A stretch of DNA of 64,000 nt from CAVQGM01 sp963712065 (GTDB lineage: Bacteria; Actinomycetota; Acidimicrobiia; Acidimicrobiales; Acidimicrobilacustridaceae). This document shows, in pieces, positions 8,123 to 17,612 of the stretch (position 1 is its first letter; each line of letters starts with the position of its first letter). Below the pieces are notes generated by a model. That model was not told the DNA's origin, ran no database searches, and saw only the letters and a list, made by a program, of their open reading frames with translations. The translations under genes were made by a program, and so were the position numbers. The stretch is from positions 620,001 to 684,000 of the forward strand of contig CAVQGM010000001.1 in NCBI GenBank assembly GCA_963712065.1, in the 5' to 3' direction.

Positions 8123-8983
8123 TCAGCCGGGGGCCGTCGCCGGCTGCAACGGCAGGTCGGACAAGGTGACGAAACCGACGGTGAACGCCGCGATGTCGTC
8201 CGCGGGGTCGGTCGCGGTCGACGTGCAGTCGGACGTACCGACGTCACGGCCGGTGTTGTCCGTCGCCATGGGCACCTCGACCAAGCCACGCACCTCGCCC
8301 GTCGTGCACGAGGGGGCGTTCAGGTTCTCGAGCAGCGGATCGTCGCCGGACGCTTCCCCGGAGAGGATCTCGTCGCGGTGCTCGTCGAGCCAGACCAGCA
8401 CGTAGCGGACACCGGTCGGGTAGTCGATGGGTTCGGCCAGCCCCTGGCTTGCCGCCAGGGCGGGGATTCCCCGGGCGGCGGCGGCCCGCGCCGCGCCGAC
8501 CGTCCCGGAGATCTCGGTCGTCGCGCCGAGGTTCTGGACCGAGTTGATGCCCGAGATCACCACGTCGATCGGTCCCTCCACGCCCCCCTGGTCGACGGCC
8601 CAGATGATGGTGTCGGCCGGGAAGCCGGCGACCGCCTTGGCCGGGTAGCCGCTGGCGGTGGTGGCGTCGGTGACCGTGAGCTCGCCGGGGGTCGTGCTGC
8701 CGCCGGTGCCGCTCTGGCCGGCGGCGGGGGCCACCACGACGACCTCGACGTCGGGGAGTTGGCGCAGCCCCTCGACGACGGCATCGATGCCGGGCGCAGC
8801 GACGCCGTCGTCGTTGGTGACGAGGATCCGCAGCGGCCGGGCGACCGAGGCGGTGGTGCCGGTGGCCGCGTCGGGGCTGGCCGACGTCGTGGCGCCGCTC
8901 TCGGAGTCCGAGTCGTCGGAGCTGCACGCCCCCACGAGGACGAGCGTGCAGGCGAGGGCGAGGAGGGCGATGGCGCGCTTCAT
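8123..8983 (-). CDS. Secreted SurE-like 5'/3'-nucleotidase lipoprotein
   Basis: This 286-residue protein begins with a classic lipoprotein signal (MKRAIALLALACTLVLVGAC; lipobox Cys at residue 20) and a Ser/Asp/Thr-rich linker, followed by a SurE domain. LRILVTNDDGVAAPGI holds the two metal-binding Asp residues; APAAGQSGTGGS supplies the Ser of the next motif, and VISGINSVQNLG supplies the Asn. SurE proteins remove phosphate from nucleoside monophosphates or polyphosphate and are normally cytoplasmic. Here the enzyme would be anchored outside the membrane. It starts 16 bases after the stop of the inositol-phosphate synthase gene, so the two are probably co-transcribed. Confidence 0.9.
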   Translation of the reverse strand: MKRAIALLALACTLVLVGACSSDDSDSESGATTSASPDAATGTTASVARPLRILVTNDDGVAAPGIDAVVEGLRQLPDVEVVVVAPAAGQSGTGGSTTPGELTVTDATTASGYPAKAVAGFPADTIIWAVDQGGVEGPIDVVISGINSVQNLGATTEISGTVGAARAAAARGIPALAASQGLAEPIDYPTGVRYVLVWLDEHRDEILSGEASGDDPLLENLNAPSCTTGEVRGLVEVPMATDNTGRDVGTSDCTSTATDPADDIAAFTVGFVTLSDLPLQPATAPG

Positions 8984-8999
8984 CGGTGCATCCTGCCGT

Positions 9000-10301
<1,302 letters not shown>

Positions 10302-10342
10302 GGGCTCACACTACGTCCCCCGGCCGCACCGCCACCGACCCC

Positions 10343-10395
10343 CGAACCGGTTGCGAGGACCCCCACCAGCAACGGCGAGACCCGCAACCAGTTCG
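10343..10395. promoter_or_regulatory. Inverted repeat upstream of inositol-phosphate synthase
   Basis: CGAACCGGTTGCG at 10343-10355 and CGCAACCAGTTCG at 10383-10395 pair at 12 of 13 positions around a 27-base spacer. The left arm also contains the self-palindrome AACCGGTT. The element ends about 30 bases upstream of the -10 box of the synthase, a position suited to an operator; it could instead be a terminator for the upstream gene. Confidence 0.5.
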
Positions 10396-10411
10396 AGAGG
10401 GGGTCGGGGCC

Positions 10412-10438
10412 CGGTCAGCCCGGTCAGCCCGGTCAGCC
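10412..10438. repeat. 9-base tandem repeat, three copies
   Basis: CGGTCAGCC is repeated three times head to tail and covers the stop codon region of the VOC-family gene. Each unit supplies an in-frame TGA for that gene, so slippage would not alter its product. Confidence 0.7.
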
Positions 10439-10795
10439 CTCGGCGGCGATGCAGAACTCGTTGCCGTCGGGGTCGGCCATGATCCGCCACCGGAACCCGG
10501 CGATCTCGTGGTCCTCGACGTGCGTGCCGCCCAGCTCCTCGATGCGGCGCTGGGCGGCGTCGAGGTCGGGGACGAACGAGTCGATGTGCACCCGGTTGCG
10601 CCCCACCTTCTCGTCGGCGACCACCTGGAGCGCCACGTTGACCTTGCTCCCCTCCTGGGGGGCGAGCCAGGCGAAGAAGGGCTCGACCTCGTGGTTGACG
10701 CCGACGCCGAGCACCTCGGTCCAGAAGGCCTTGGCCCGCTCGAGGTCGCGCACGTTCAACACGACCGAGCTCATCACGACCACCGGTTCGCTCAT
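10433..10795 (-). CDS. VOC superfamily (glyoxalase/bleomycin-resistance-like) protein
   Basis: A 120-residue protein with the paired beta-alpha-beta-beta-beta modules of the VOC fold: VVLNVRDLERAKAFWTEVLG at the N-terminus and WRIMADPDGNEFCIAAEG at the C-terminus, the latter carrying the usual metal-ligand Glu of the DPDGNEF signature. Such proteins act as lyases, dioxygenases or drug-binding proteins; no ligand can be predicted. The ATG at 10795 has a CACCAT stretch six bases upstream, a weak leaderless-type signal. It is divergent from the DUF4126-like membrane gene. The GC-rich stop region carries a triple 9-base repeat. Confidence 0.85.
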   Translation of the reverse strand: MSEPVVVMSSVVLNVRDLERAKAFWTEVLGVGVNHEVEPFFAWLAPQEGSKVNVALQVVADEKVGRNRVHIDSFVPDLDAAQRRIEELGGTHVEDHEIAGFRWRIMADPDGNEFCIAAEG

Positions 10796-10954
10796 GGGTC
10801 GATGGTGCCACGGCGGGGCGACGCCCGGAAGAGGCGCGTGGCGCGGTCGCCGCCCGCGACCGTCTCGGCTCTCGTCGGTGTCGCTCCCCGAACCAGCCCT
10901 GGGCGAGGCCGCCGACCGGCTCGGCGCCCTGCTGGCGCGCGACGATGGGCGGCG

Positions 10955-11554
10955 ATGGACCTCGGGACGGCCGTCGCCAGCTCCTGGTCGGCGGGCATCA
11001 GCCTCTACGCCGTCGTCGCCGTCCTCGGCATCGCCGGCCGCATGGACTGGATCGATGCGCCCGAGTTCGTCGAGCGGCCCTGGGTGATCGGGATCTCGCT
11101 GGCCCTGTTCGTCCTCGAGTTCGTCGTCGACAAGATCGCCCTGCTCGACACCGTGTGGGACGGCGTGAACACCGTGATCCGACCGGTCGGCGGGGCGCTC
11201 ATCACCGCCGCGACCCCCGACCAGGAGCTCCCGGTGCCCCTGCTGCTGGTCGTGGGCGGGGCGCTGGCCCTGTCGAGCCACTCGGCCAAGGCGTCGGCGC
11301 GCGCCCTCGTCAACGCGTCACCGGAGCCGGTGTCGAACGTGGTCGTCAGCTTCGTCGAGGACGGCCTGGTCGCCGCGGTGATGGCCCTCGCCATCGCCTA
11401 CCCGCGGGTCGCCTTCGTCGTCGCCGTCGTGTTGGCCATCGCCTCCGGCATCACCGCGATCATCCTCTTCCGCGCCAGCCGGGCCGTGTGGCGTCGGGTG
11501 GGGGCCCGCCTCCGGGGGGCGGGCGGCGAGCCGGCCGCTCGGCCCGATCCCTGA
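10955..11554 (+). CDS. DUF4126-like membrane protein
   Basis: A 199-residue protein starting MDLGTAVASSWSAGISLYAV, which matches the start of DUF4126 family proteins. Four or five hydrophobic segments are visible (about residues 10-30, 45-65, 95-110 and 135-170), with the family-like region DGVNTVIRPVGGAL and the small-residue loop SSHSAKASARALVNASPEPVSN. The family is widespread and of unknown function. The ATG at 10945, ten bases earlier, is out of frame, so the start at 10955 is chosen. The gene faces the convergent murA, with an 83-base gap in which I see no clear terminator. Confidence 0.75.
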   Translation: MDLGTAVASSWSAGISLYAVVAVLGIAGRMDWIDAPEFVERPWVIGISLALFVLEFVVDKIALLDTVWDGVNTVIRPVGGALITAATPDQELPVPLLLVVGGALALSSHSAKASARALVNASPEPVSNVVVSFVEDGLVAAVMALAIAYPRVAFVVAVVLAIASGITAIILFRASRAVWRRVGARLRGAGGEPAARPDP

Positions 11555-11637
11555 TCGTCGCCGTCACCGCCGCGGCGTCGTGGCGAGCGACACCTCGTGG
11601 GGGACGGTGGAGGAGCCGAATCGGTACGCCCCGCCGC

Positions 11638-12888
11638 CTACTCGGCGTCGAGGTCGGCGCCGATGGCACGAAGTTTGCCGGCGAAGTCCTCGTAGCCTCG
11701 GTCGATGTGCTGGGCGTCGCCGATGACGGTCTCGCCCTGCGCCCGCAGCGCGGCGACGGCGAGGGCGGCACCGGCCCGGATGTCGTGGGCCCGCACCGGT
11801 GCGCCCGACAGCGCCTCCTGGCCCCGCACGACGGCGTGGTGGCCCTCGGTGCGCACGTCGGCACCCATGCGCACCAGCTCGTCGACGTACCGGAACCGCC
11901 CGGCGAACAGGTTCTCGGTGACGATGCCGACCCCGTCGGCGGTGGCGAGCATGGCGACCAGGAACGGCTTGTAGTCGGTGGCGAGGCCCGGATAGGGCAG
12001 CGTCGACACGTCGACCGACCGCAAGCGTGCGGACGCCATGGCCCACACCCCGTCGGGTGAGGGCGAGATGCGCATGCCCATCTCGGCCAGCTTGGCGATG
12101 AGCATGTCCATGTGGTCGGGACGGGCTCCGGCCAGGTTGACCTCACCGCCCGCCACACCCACCGCGGCGAGGTAGGTGGCGGCCTCGATGCGGTCGGGGA
12201 TGACGGTGTGCTCGACGGAGGCGAGCTCGTCGACGCCTTCGATCTGGATGGTCGACGAGCCCGCGCCGACCACGCGGGCGCCCATGCGGTTCAAGAACGC
12301 GGCCAGGTCGGCGATCTCGGGCTCGCGGGCCGCGTTGTCGATGGTGGTCGTCCCCTTGGCCAGCACCGCCGCCATGAGGGCGTTCTCGGTGGCGCCGACG
12401 CTCGGGAACTCGAGGAGCAACCGGGTGCCGTGCAGCCGGTCGGCCCGCGCCTCGATGTTGCCGTGCCGTGACTCGAACGTGGCGCCCAGCTCCTCGAGGG
12501 CCTTGAGGTGCATGTCGATCGGCCGCGGGCCGAAGTCGTCGCCGCCCGGGAGGGCGACGGTGGCCCGCCCGTACCGGGCCAGCAGCGGCCCGAGCACGAC
12601 GATCGACGCCCGCATCCGCTCGACCAGCTCGTAGGGGGCCACCGGCACGAGATCCGTCGGGTGCTCGACCCGCAGGTCGTTGGGCCCGACCCATCCGACC
12701 GTCATCCCCATCGCCGACAGCAGGTCGCCCATCCACTCGACGTCGAGGATGCGGGGGACGTTGCGCAGCACGTACTCGCCCTCGGCGAGCGTGGTGGCGG
12801 CGAGCAGCTTCAGCACCGAGTTCTTCGCCCCGCTGATGGGCACGGTGCCCTCGAGCCCCGCGCTGGGCCGAACGGTGAGGCGCTGCAC
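11638..12888 (-). CDS. murA: UDP-N-acetylglucosamine 1-carboxyvinyltransferase, Asp117 type
   Basis: MurA transfers the enolpyruvyl group of PEP to UDP-GlcNAc, the first committed step of peptidoglycan synthesis. The 416-residue product has PISGAKNSVLKLL, with substrate-binding Lys22-Asn23, and LPGGDDFGPRPIDMHL. In the latter Asp117 takes the place of the usual catalytic Cys115 of E. coli MurA. That exchange is known from mycobacteria, where it removes the target of fosfomycin. The GTG at 12888 has CATACT six bases upstream (12895-12900), overlapping the -10 of the divergent transporter. GTG rather than ATG is the start. Confidence 0.93.
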   Translation of the reverse strand: MQRLTVRPSAGLEGTVPISGAKNSVLKLLAATTLAEGEYVLRNVPRILDVEWMGDLLSAMGMTVGWVGPNDLRVEHPTDLVPVAPYELVERMRASIVVLGPLLARYGRATVALPGGDDFGPRPIDMHLKALEELGATFESRHGNIEARADRLHGTRLLLEFPSVGATENALMAAVLAKGTTTIDNAAREPEIADLAAFLNRMGARVVGAGSSTIQIEGVDELASVEHTVIPDRIEAATYLAAVGVAGGEVNLAGARPDHMDMLIAKLAEMGMRISPSPDGVWAMASARLRSVDVSTLPYPGLATDYKPFLVAMLATADGVGIVTENLFAGRFRYVDELVRMGADVRTEGHHAVVRGQEALSGAPVRAHDIRAGAALAVAALRAQGETVIGDAQHIDRGYEDFAGKLRAIGADLDAE

Positions 12889-12894
12889 CCGCTC

Positions 12895-12902
12895 AGTATG
12901 CT
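12895..12902. promoter_or_regulatory. Overlapping divergent -10 boxes of murA and an MFS gene
   Basis: CATACT on the minus strand (12895-12900) lies six bases before the murA start, and TATGCT on the plus strand (12897-12902) lies nine bases before the transporter start. The two starts are only 23 bases apart, so the polymerases would compete for the same DNA. Confidence 0.5.
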
Positions 12903-12911
12903 CCCCGGCGC

Positions 12912-14513
12912 GTGCCCGAGGTCGTCGTCACCCGAGACGCCACCCCGGACGAGGTGGCCGTGCTGCGCCGGCCCCGGGACGACGTCGTCCTCGAGCAGCC
13001 GGCGGGCGCCGACGCGTACGGGCTGCGCGAGGGCCCGTTCCGCACCTGGCAGCGCCGGATCGAGGTCGAGCCGGTCGACGACGGCCGGCTCCGCGTCACC
13101 GAGCGCACGACCTTCGCCCTGGCCATCCCCTTCTGGGGCTTCGTGTTCACGCCGTTGCTCGTGGGGATGCTGCGCCGCGGCCGCCGTGGGGTCACCCCCT
13201 GGTGGGCACCGCCGCAGCGACTGGGGGCCCGGTCGGCCACCGTGCTCGGCCTGCTCGCCAGCGTCTCCCTGGTCGCCGGCTACCTCGGCACCCTCCTCAG
13301 CCAGACCAACACGTTCTTCAAGACCGAGTTCGACGCCTCCGACACCGCCATCGGGGTCACCCTCGCCGGGGTGCGGGTGGGCGCGCTGCTCGCCCTGCTC
13401 GTCGTGGTCGCCGCCGACCGACGCGGTCGGCGGCGGGTGCTGATCGCCGCCAGCATCGCCGGCTGCGTGGTGACCGCCACCGGCGCGCTGGCCCCCGGCC
13501 TCGCCCTCCTCGGCGTGAGCCAGACGGTCGCCCGTGCCTTCTCGACGGCGATGGCGCTCATCGTGTCGATCGTCGCCGTCGAGGAGACCCCCCCTGGGTC
13601 GCGCGCCTTCTCGCTGTCGCTGCTGACCATGAGCGGTGCGCTCGGGGCCGGCGGCGCGGTCGCCCTGCTGTGGGTCGCCGAGCTGGGCGAGTCGGCGTGG
13701 CGGGTGCTGTACCTGGTGCCGCTGCTCGCCGTCGTGCCCATGTACCGGGTCGGACGTCGGCTGCCCGAGACGCACCGGTTCGAGGCGGCCGTCCCCGAGC
13801 CACGAGGGCACGGCGCCGACCGGCCCCGGCGGGTGCGGCCCGACCTCGGGCGGCTGGCCCTGCTCGGCGCGTCGGGCCTGTGCTTCTCGCTGTTCGTGTC
13901 GCCTGCCGCCGCGTTCCTCAACGAGTACCTGCGGTCCGACCGGGGCTTCGGCGCCACCGAGATCATCGCCTTCCAGCTGCTCACCAACACCCCCGGCGTG
14001 ATCGGCATCGTCGTCGGCGGGCGCCTGGCCGACCGCCGGGGCCGTCGCGTCGTCGGCGCCGCCGGCCTGGCCGCCGGGGTGGCGTGCACGGTCGCCGTCT
14101 TCCTGGTCGCCGGCTGGTCGATCTGGCTGTGGTCGGTGCTCGGCACGGTGCTCGGGGCCATGGCGGTGCCCGCCCTGTCCGTGTACGGGCCCGAGCTGTT
14201 CCCGACCGCGGCCCGGGGCACCGCCAACGGGATCATCAACCTGTGCTCGGTGGTCGGGAGCGCGACCGGCCTGGCGGCCGCCGGGGCGCTCGCCGACGGG
14301 TTCGCCGGCGGGCTCGGTCCGGCCATGGCGATCCTCGCCGTCGGTCCGGTGGTCGTGGTCCTCCTCGTGCTCGTCTTGTACCCCGAGACGGCATCCCGGT
14401 CGCTCGAGGAGCTCAACCCCGAGGACAGCGCCCATCACGAGGGAGCTGCTGGCCCTCGACGGGCTCGATCCCGACATCGTCCCGGAGCGGTGGGTGCCGG
14501 TCGCCCGCCGTGA
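12912..14513 (+). CDS. MFS transporter
   Basis: A 533-residue major-facilitator protein with about 12 hydrophobic segments after a 60-residue soluble N-terminus. The loop motifs VVAADRRGRRRVL and VVGGRLADRRGRRVVG are the paired cytoplasmic GxxxDrxGRR signatures of the two halves, and VYGPELFPTAARGTANG fits the sugar/organic-acid porter type. The substrate is unknown. The start is GTG 12912, nine bases after a TATGCT box. Odd: after LEELNPEDSA the frame ends in arginine-rich sequence, whereas dropping one C at 14439-14441 would give ITRELLALDGLDPDIVPERW and extend to 14559. A +1 frameshift near the 3' end is possible. Confidence 0.85.
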   Translation: MPEVVVTRDATPDEVAVLRRPRDDVVLEQPAGADAYGLREGPFRTWQRRIEVEPVDDGRLRVTERTTFALAIPFWGFVFTPLLVGMLRRGRRGVTPWWAPPQRLGARSATVLGLLASVSLVAGYLGTLLSQTNTFFKTEFDASDTAIGVTLAGVRVGALLALLVVVAADRRGRRRVLIAASIAGCVVTATGALAPGLALLGVSQTVARAFSTAMALIVSIVAVEETPPGSRAFSLSLLTMSGALGAGGAVALLWVAELGESAWRVLYLVPLLAVVPMYRVGRRLPETHRFEAAVPEPRGHGADRPRRVRPDLGRLALLGASGLCFSLFVSPAAAFLNEYLRSDRGFGATEIIAFQLLTNTPGVIGIVVGGRLADRRGRRVVGAAGLAAGVACTVAVFLVAGWSIWLWSVLGTVLGAMAVPALSVYGPELFPTAARGTANGIINLCSVVGSATGLAAAGALADGFAGGLGPAMAILAVGPVVVVLLVLVLYPETASRSLEELNPEDSAHHEGAAGPRRARSRHRPGAVGAGRPP

Positions 14514-14570
14514 CCGGCCGGAGGGCGGGCGCGATCAGGAGCCCGAGCCCCACGGGTAGCATCCGCAGCC

Positions 14571-15398
14571 GTGCATCGTGCTCCGACCACCTCCTCCCGC
14601 GCCTCCGTCGGCGCCCGCCTGCTCGCCGCCCTCGTCGCCGTGGTGCTGGTCGCCTCGGCGTGCTCGAGCGACGACACCCCGGCCCTCGTCGACACCGACG
14701 GACCGTCGCCGTCCGAGCAGGCGGCGGCCGAGGGCTGCGACGGCGACGTCGGCCCCATGGACCACCTCGTCGTCGAGGCGGCCACCGAGCCCGAGCTCGA
14801 CGTCTACGACGCGCCGATGGCCACCACGCCGAGCACGGCGCTCGACAACCCCAAGCTCATCAACGACGACCCCGACGCGCCGGTGCCGCTCGTGATGCTC
14901 GTCAAGGACGCGCCGACGGCGAACGACTGCGACTGGATCGAGGTCTACCTGCCGATCCGCCCGAACGGCTCGACGGGATGGGTCAAGCGCGACGACGTGC
15001 AGGTCAGCAAGCACGACTACAAGCTGGTGATCGACCTCGACGACTTCAACCTCAAGGCCTACAAGGCCGACGAGGTCGTGCTCGACGCCGCCATCGCCGT
15101 CGCCCGGGACAACACGCCGACGCCCGGCGGCCTCTACTACACCACCGAGCTGATCCAACCCCCCGACCCCGACAGCGTCTACGGCGTGTACGCGTACGGC
15201 CTGTCGGGCTTCTCCGACGTCCTCGAGAGCTTCAACGGAGGACCCGGACAGCTCGGCATCCACGGCACCAACGAACCGGACAAGATCGGGACGAAGGTGT
15301 CGAGCGGCTGCATCCGACTGACCAACGAGGACATCACCGAGCTCGTCGAGGACATCGGCCTCCCGCTCGGCGTCCCCGTCGAGATCAACCAGGCATGA
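14571..15398 (+). CDS. L,D-transpeptidase (YkuD) lipoprotein
   Basis: A 275-residue exported enzyme with a lipoprotein signal (LVAVVLVASAC, Cys at about 31). A small SH3-like region ending WVKRDDVQVSKHDYK is followed by a YkuD domain. The catalytic motif is GIHGTNEP...SSGCIRLTNEDI, with His231 and Cys247. L,D-transpeptidases make 3-3 cross-links in peptidoglycan or attach proteins to it, and they resist most beta-lactams. The GTG at 14571 lies eight bases after TAGCAT (14557-14562), a leaderless-type start. The next gene begins inside its stop codon (ATGA), so the two lipoproteins are translationally coupled. Confidence 0.92.
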   Translation: MHRAPTTSSRASVGARLLAALVAVVLVASACSSDDTPALVDTDGPSPSEQAAAEGCDGDVGPMDHLVVEAATEPELDVYDAPMATTPSTALDNPKLINDDPDAPVPLVMLVKDAPTANDCDWIEVYLPIRPNGSTGWVKRDDVQVSKHDYKLVIDLDDFNLKAYKADEVVLDAAIAVARDNTPTPGGLYYTTELIQPPDPDSVYGVYAYGLSGFSDVLESFNGGPGQLGIHGTNEPDKIGTKVSSGCIRLTNEDITELVEDIGLPLGVPVEINQA

Positions 15399-16135
15399 CC
15401 AAGACACGAGCCGGGGAAGGGCCTCGGCGTCGGTGGGCGGCGACCGCCCTGGCCGCCGCGCTCGCCCTCGGCCCCACGCTCGGCGTCACCGCCTGCTCCG
15501 ACGACTCGACGAGCTCGACGTCGACGACGGTGGCCTCGGGCGCCAACCCGCTGCTGCCGCCGGTCGACGGGGCCCAGGCACTCCCGCCCGACGACGTCAC
15601 GACGCTGCGGCGGTTCTACGAGCCCGTGCTCGAGCCCTTCGGGCTCACCCTGACCCGCGCCGCCCTCATCGACCGCAGCCAAGGTGGCTACGAGCCGTCA
15701 CCCACCGGCACCCACCTCGCGCTGTACGTCGAGCCCACCCGCACCTTCGGCGACGACGAGTTCGTGGCCAACCTCTGGGAGCTCACCGCGGCCGTCACCC
15801 CCGACGTGTTCGCCCGTTGGTCGGGTCTCGTGTCCTACGACATCTGCCAGGAGCCCAACCCGGGCGAGGACGACCGGCCGGAGCCGTTCCCGGTCACCCA
15901 GATCGACGTGACCCGGCAGGCCGCGGCCGAGGTCGACTGGCCCGCCGGCGACCTGGTCGACCTGCTGGTCGCCGCCCGCACCGTGCCGGACTTCGCCGTG
16001 CGGGTGAAGCGCACGCTCCGCGAGAACCCCACCTACCAGGAGGCCAGCCAGGCGGCCGACGCCGAGATCCTGGCCAGCGGGGCGACGACGGTGCCGGCGT
16101 TCACCACCGGGTCCCCCGGCGCCCCCGGCGGCTGA
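15395..16135 (+). CDS. Putative lipoprotein of unknown function
   Basis: A 246-residue protein whose ATG overlaps the stop of the L,D-transpeptidase gene (ATGA). It has a basic N-terminus, a hydrophobic stretch and a lipobox-like GVTAC (Cys at about 34), then a Ser/Thr-rich linker and a soluble domain. The domain contains ALYVEPTRTFGDDEFVANLWEL and SYDICQEPNPGED, with a lone Cys. I do not recognise the family. The coupling suggests a helper or substrate-binding partner of the transpeptidase at the cell envelope (inference). It ends five bases before the convergent hydrolase gene. Confidence 0.75.
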   Translation: MTKTRAGEGPRRRWAATALAAALALGPTLGVTACSDDSTSSTSTTVASGANPLLPPVDGAQALPPDDVTTLRRFYEPVLEPFGLTLTRAALIDRSQGGYEPSPTGTHLALYVEPTRTFGDDEFVANLWELTAAVTPDVFARWSGLVSYDICQEPNPGEDDRPEPFPVTQIDVTRQAAAEVDWPAGDLVDLLVAARTVPDFAVRVKRTLRENPTYQEASQAADAEILASGATTVPAFTTGSPGAPGG

Positions 16136-16140
16136 GCCGA

Positions 16141-16728
16141 TCAGCGACCCACCCGGGTGAGGGTGCCGAGCCAGTCCCGCACCGCGCCGGCGACGGCGTC
16201 GTCCTGGCCGCGTGGGTCGTGGGCGCCGGGCACGACGACCAGCTCGACCGGCCCGGGGATGGCGCCGACCTCGTGGCGCAGCTCGTCGGGGGACCCGAAG
16301 GGGTCCCGGTCGCCGCTCACGAACAGGCACGGCACCGCCAGCGCGGGGAAGTGCGCGGTGCGCAGCCGGTCGGGCTTGCCCGGCGGGTGGAGGGGGTAGC
16401 TCAGGAGGACGAGCCCGGCGGCGGGGAGACCCTCGGCCACCGCCATCGAGCACATGCGCCCGCCGAACGAGCGACCACCGAGCACCAGGCGGTCGGGTCG
16501 GATGCGGGCCTCCGACACCAGGGCGGCCGCCTCGTCCCGGACGGCGGCGACGGCCACCGGTGCGCGGTCAGGTGACCGCCGGCCCGCCCGGCGGGACGGG
16601 AAGTCCATGCGGACGACCGGCAGCCGGCCGACGGCTCGCTCCACCGCCACGAGGGTGTGGTGGTTGCGATCGGCGCCCGCACCAGGGGCGAGGAGGAGGG
16701 CGCCGGGGCGGACGCGGACGGGAGCCAC
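16141..16728 (-). CDS. Alpha/beta hydrolase, KANL3/Tex30-like
   Basis: A 195-residue alpha/beta hydrolase. The nucleophile elbow is GGRSFGGRM, the acid is in SGDRDPFGSP and the His in VPGAHDPRG, giving the order Ser-Asp-His. The short lid-less length and the opening GALLLAPGAGADRNHHTLVA match the KANL3/Tex30 dienelactone-hydrolase-like group of unknown substrate. The GTG at 16728 is eight bases after TAGGTT on the minus strand (16737-16742). The gene follows a J-domain protein gene that is on the same strand but 51 bases downstream of this start. Confidence 0.85.
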   Translation of the reverse strand: MAPVRVRPGALLLAPGAGADRNHHTLVAVERAVGRLPVVRMDFPSRRAGRRSPDRAPVAVAAVRDEAAALVSEARIRPDRLVLGGRSFGGRMCSMAVAEGLPAAGLVLLSYPLHPPGKPDRLRTAHFPALAVPCLFVSGDRDPFGSPDELRHEVGAIPGPVELVVVPGAHDPRGQDDAVAGAVRDWLGTLTRVGR

Positions 16729-16779
16729 GAACGACGAACCTACGCCGACGGCGGCCAGGTGCGTCGGGCGGCGGGGCGG

Positions 16780-17517
16780 TCAGGCGGTGAGCAGGATGCG
16801 CCGTGCCTCGCGCAGGTCGGCGATGCGCTGGGCCGCGCCCTCGTTGGCGGCCCCGTGGTCGGGATGGGCCACCCGCAGGAGCTCGCGGAAGCGACGCTGC
16901 ACCTCGGCCCGCGCCGGCATGACGACGGGCAGCGCCGACGTTCGTGGGGTCGCCGGCGCCGGGGCGCCGAAGCCGAGGGTCTCGAGCGCCCACGACACGG
17001 GGTTCTCGAACGCCGCCCGGGCGAAGGTGCCAGGACCCGTGCCGGTGAGCGCGGCGATGGCGTCGTCGCCGACCGGCCCCACCCACCGCATCGCCCGCCG
17101 GATGGTGGCCATGACCGAGTGGCGCACCGACGGGTCGAGCCGGCCGGCGGCGTAGACCGCGCCGAGCACGTACTGCGCGGGGGTGCCCTTCTCCTCGAAC
17201 GAGAAGCGCAGCGCCTCGCCGTCGCCGAGGAGGCGCATCCGGCTCTTCAGCAGGCCGACGGTGTCGACCTGGAACCGGTACCGCAGCCGCGGCTGGGGCA
17301 CGCGGTGGCCCTCCTCGAGCTGGGCGGTGAGCCGGAGCAGGTCGGGGAACAGATCGGGGTCGATGTCCTGGGCATGGGCGGCGACGACGCCCGCGAGCAA
17401 CAGGCCCCCGAAGCCGGGGGGCGGGTCGACGGGGAGGTGGGCGTGGCCGAGGGCGACGCGCCGGGTGGGCGCGATCGGCCGCGAGTGGAGGATCTCGAGA
17501 TCGGCCAGCACGCCCAC
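16780..17517 (-). CDS. Protein with C-terminal J domain
   Basis: A 245-residue protein. The last 50 residues form a J domain with the invariant HPD tripeptide (RRFRELLRVAHPDHGAANEGAAQRIADLREARRIL), which stimulates Hsp70 ATPase in known J proteins. The first 190 residues do not resemble DnaJ, since the Gly/Phe and zinc-finger regions are absent. They carry predicted helices and the segment VDTVGLLKSRMRLLGDGEALRFSFEEKG. The J domain at the C-terminus is unusual for a co-chaperone, and the partner is unknown. The GTG at 17517 has TAGCGT six bases upstream (17524-17529), so it is probably leaderless. Confidence 0.75.
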   Translation of the reverse strand: MGVLADLEILHSRPIAPTRRVALGHAHLPVDPPPGFGGLLLAGVVAAHAQDIDPDLFPDLLRLTAQLEEGHRVPQPRLRYRFQVDTVGLLKSRMRLLGDGEALRFSFEEKGTPAQYVLGAVYAAGRLDPSVRHSVMATIRRAMRWVGPVGDDAIAALTGTGPGTFARAAFENPVSWALETLGFGAPAPATPRTSALPVVMPARAEVQRRFRELLRVAHPDHGAANEGAAQRIADLREARRILLTA

Positions 17518-17590
17518 GACCTCACGCTAACGGGCCGGGAACGCCAGGGATCAGTCGAGCGGCAGGCGGCACGGCTCCTGGATGGCCTCG

Positions 17591-17607
17591 CTCGGCCGGA
17601 GGCCGAG
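17591..17607. terminator. GC hairpin downstream of the zinc-ribbon protein gene
   Basis: CTCGGCC and GGCCGAG pair around a three-base loop, immediately after the stop codon of the minus-strand gene that ends at 17613. There is no T-run, as is common for GC-rich actinobacterial terminators. Confidence 0.4.
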
Positions 17608-17612
17608 CCAGT

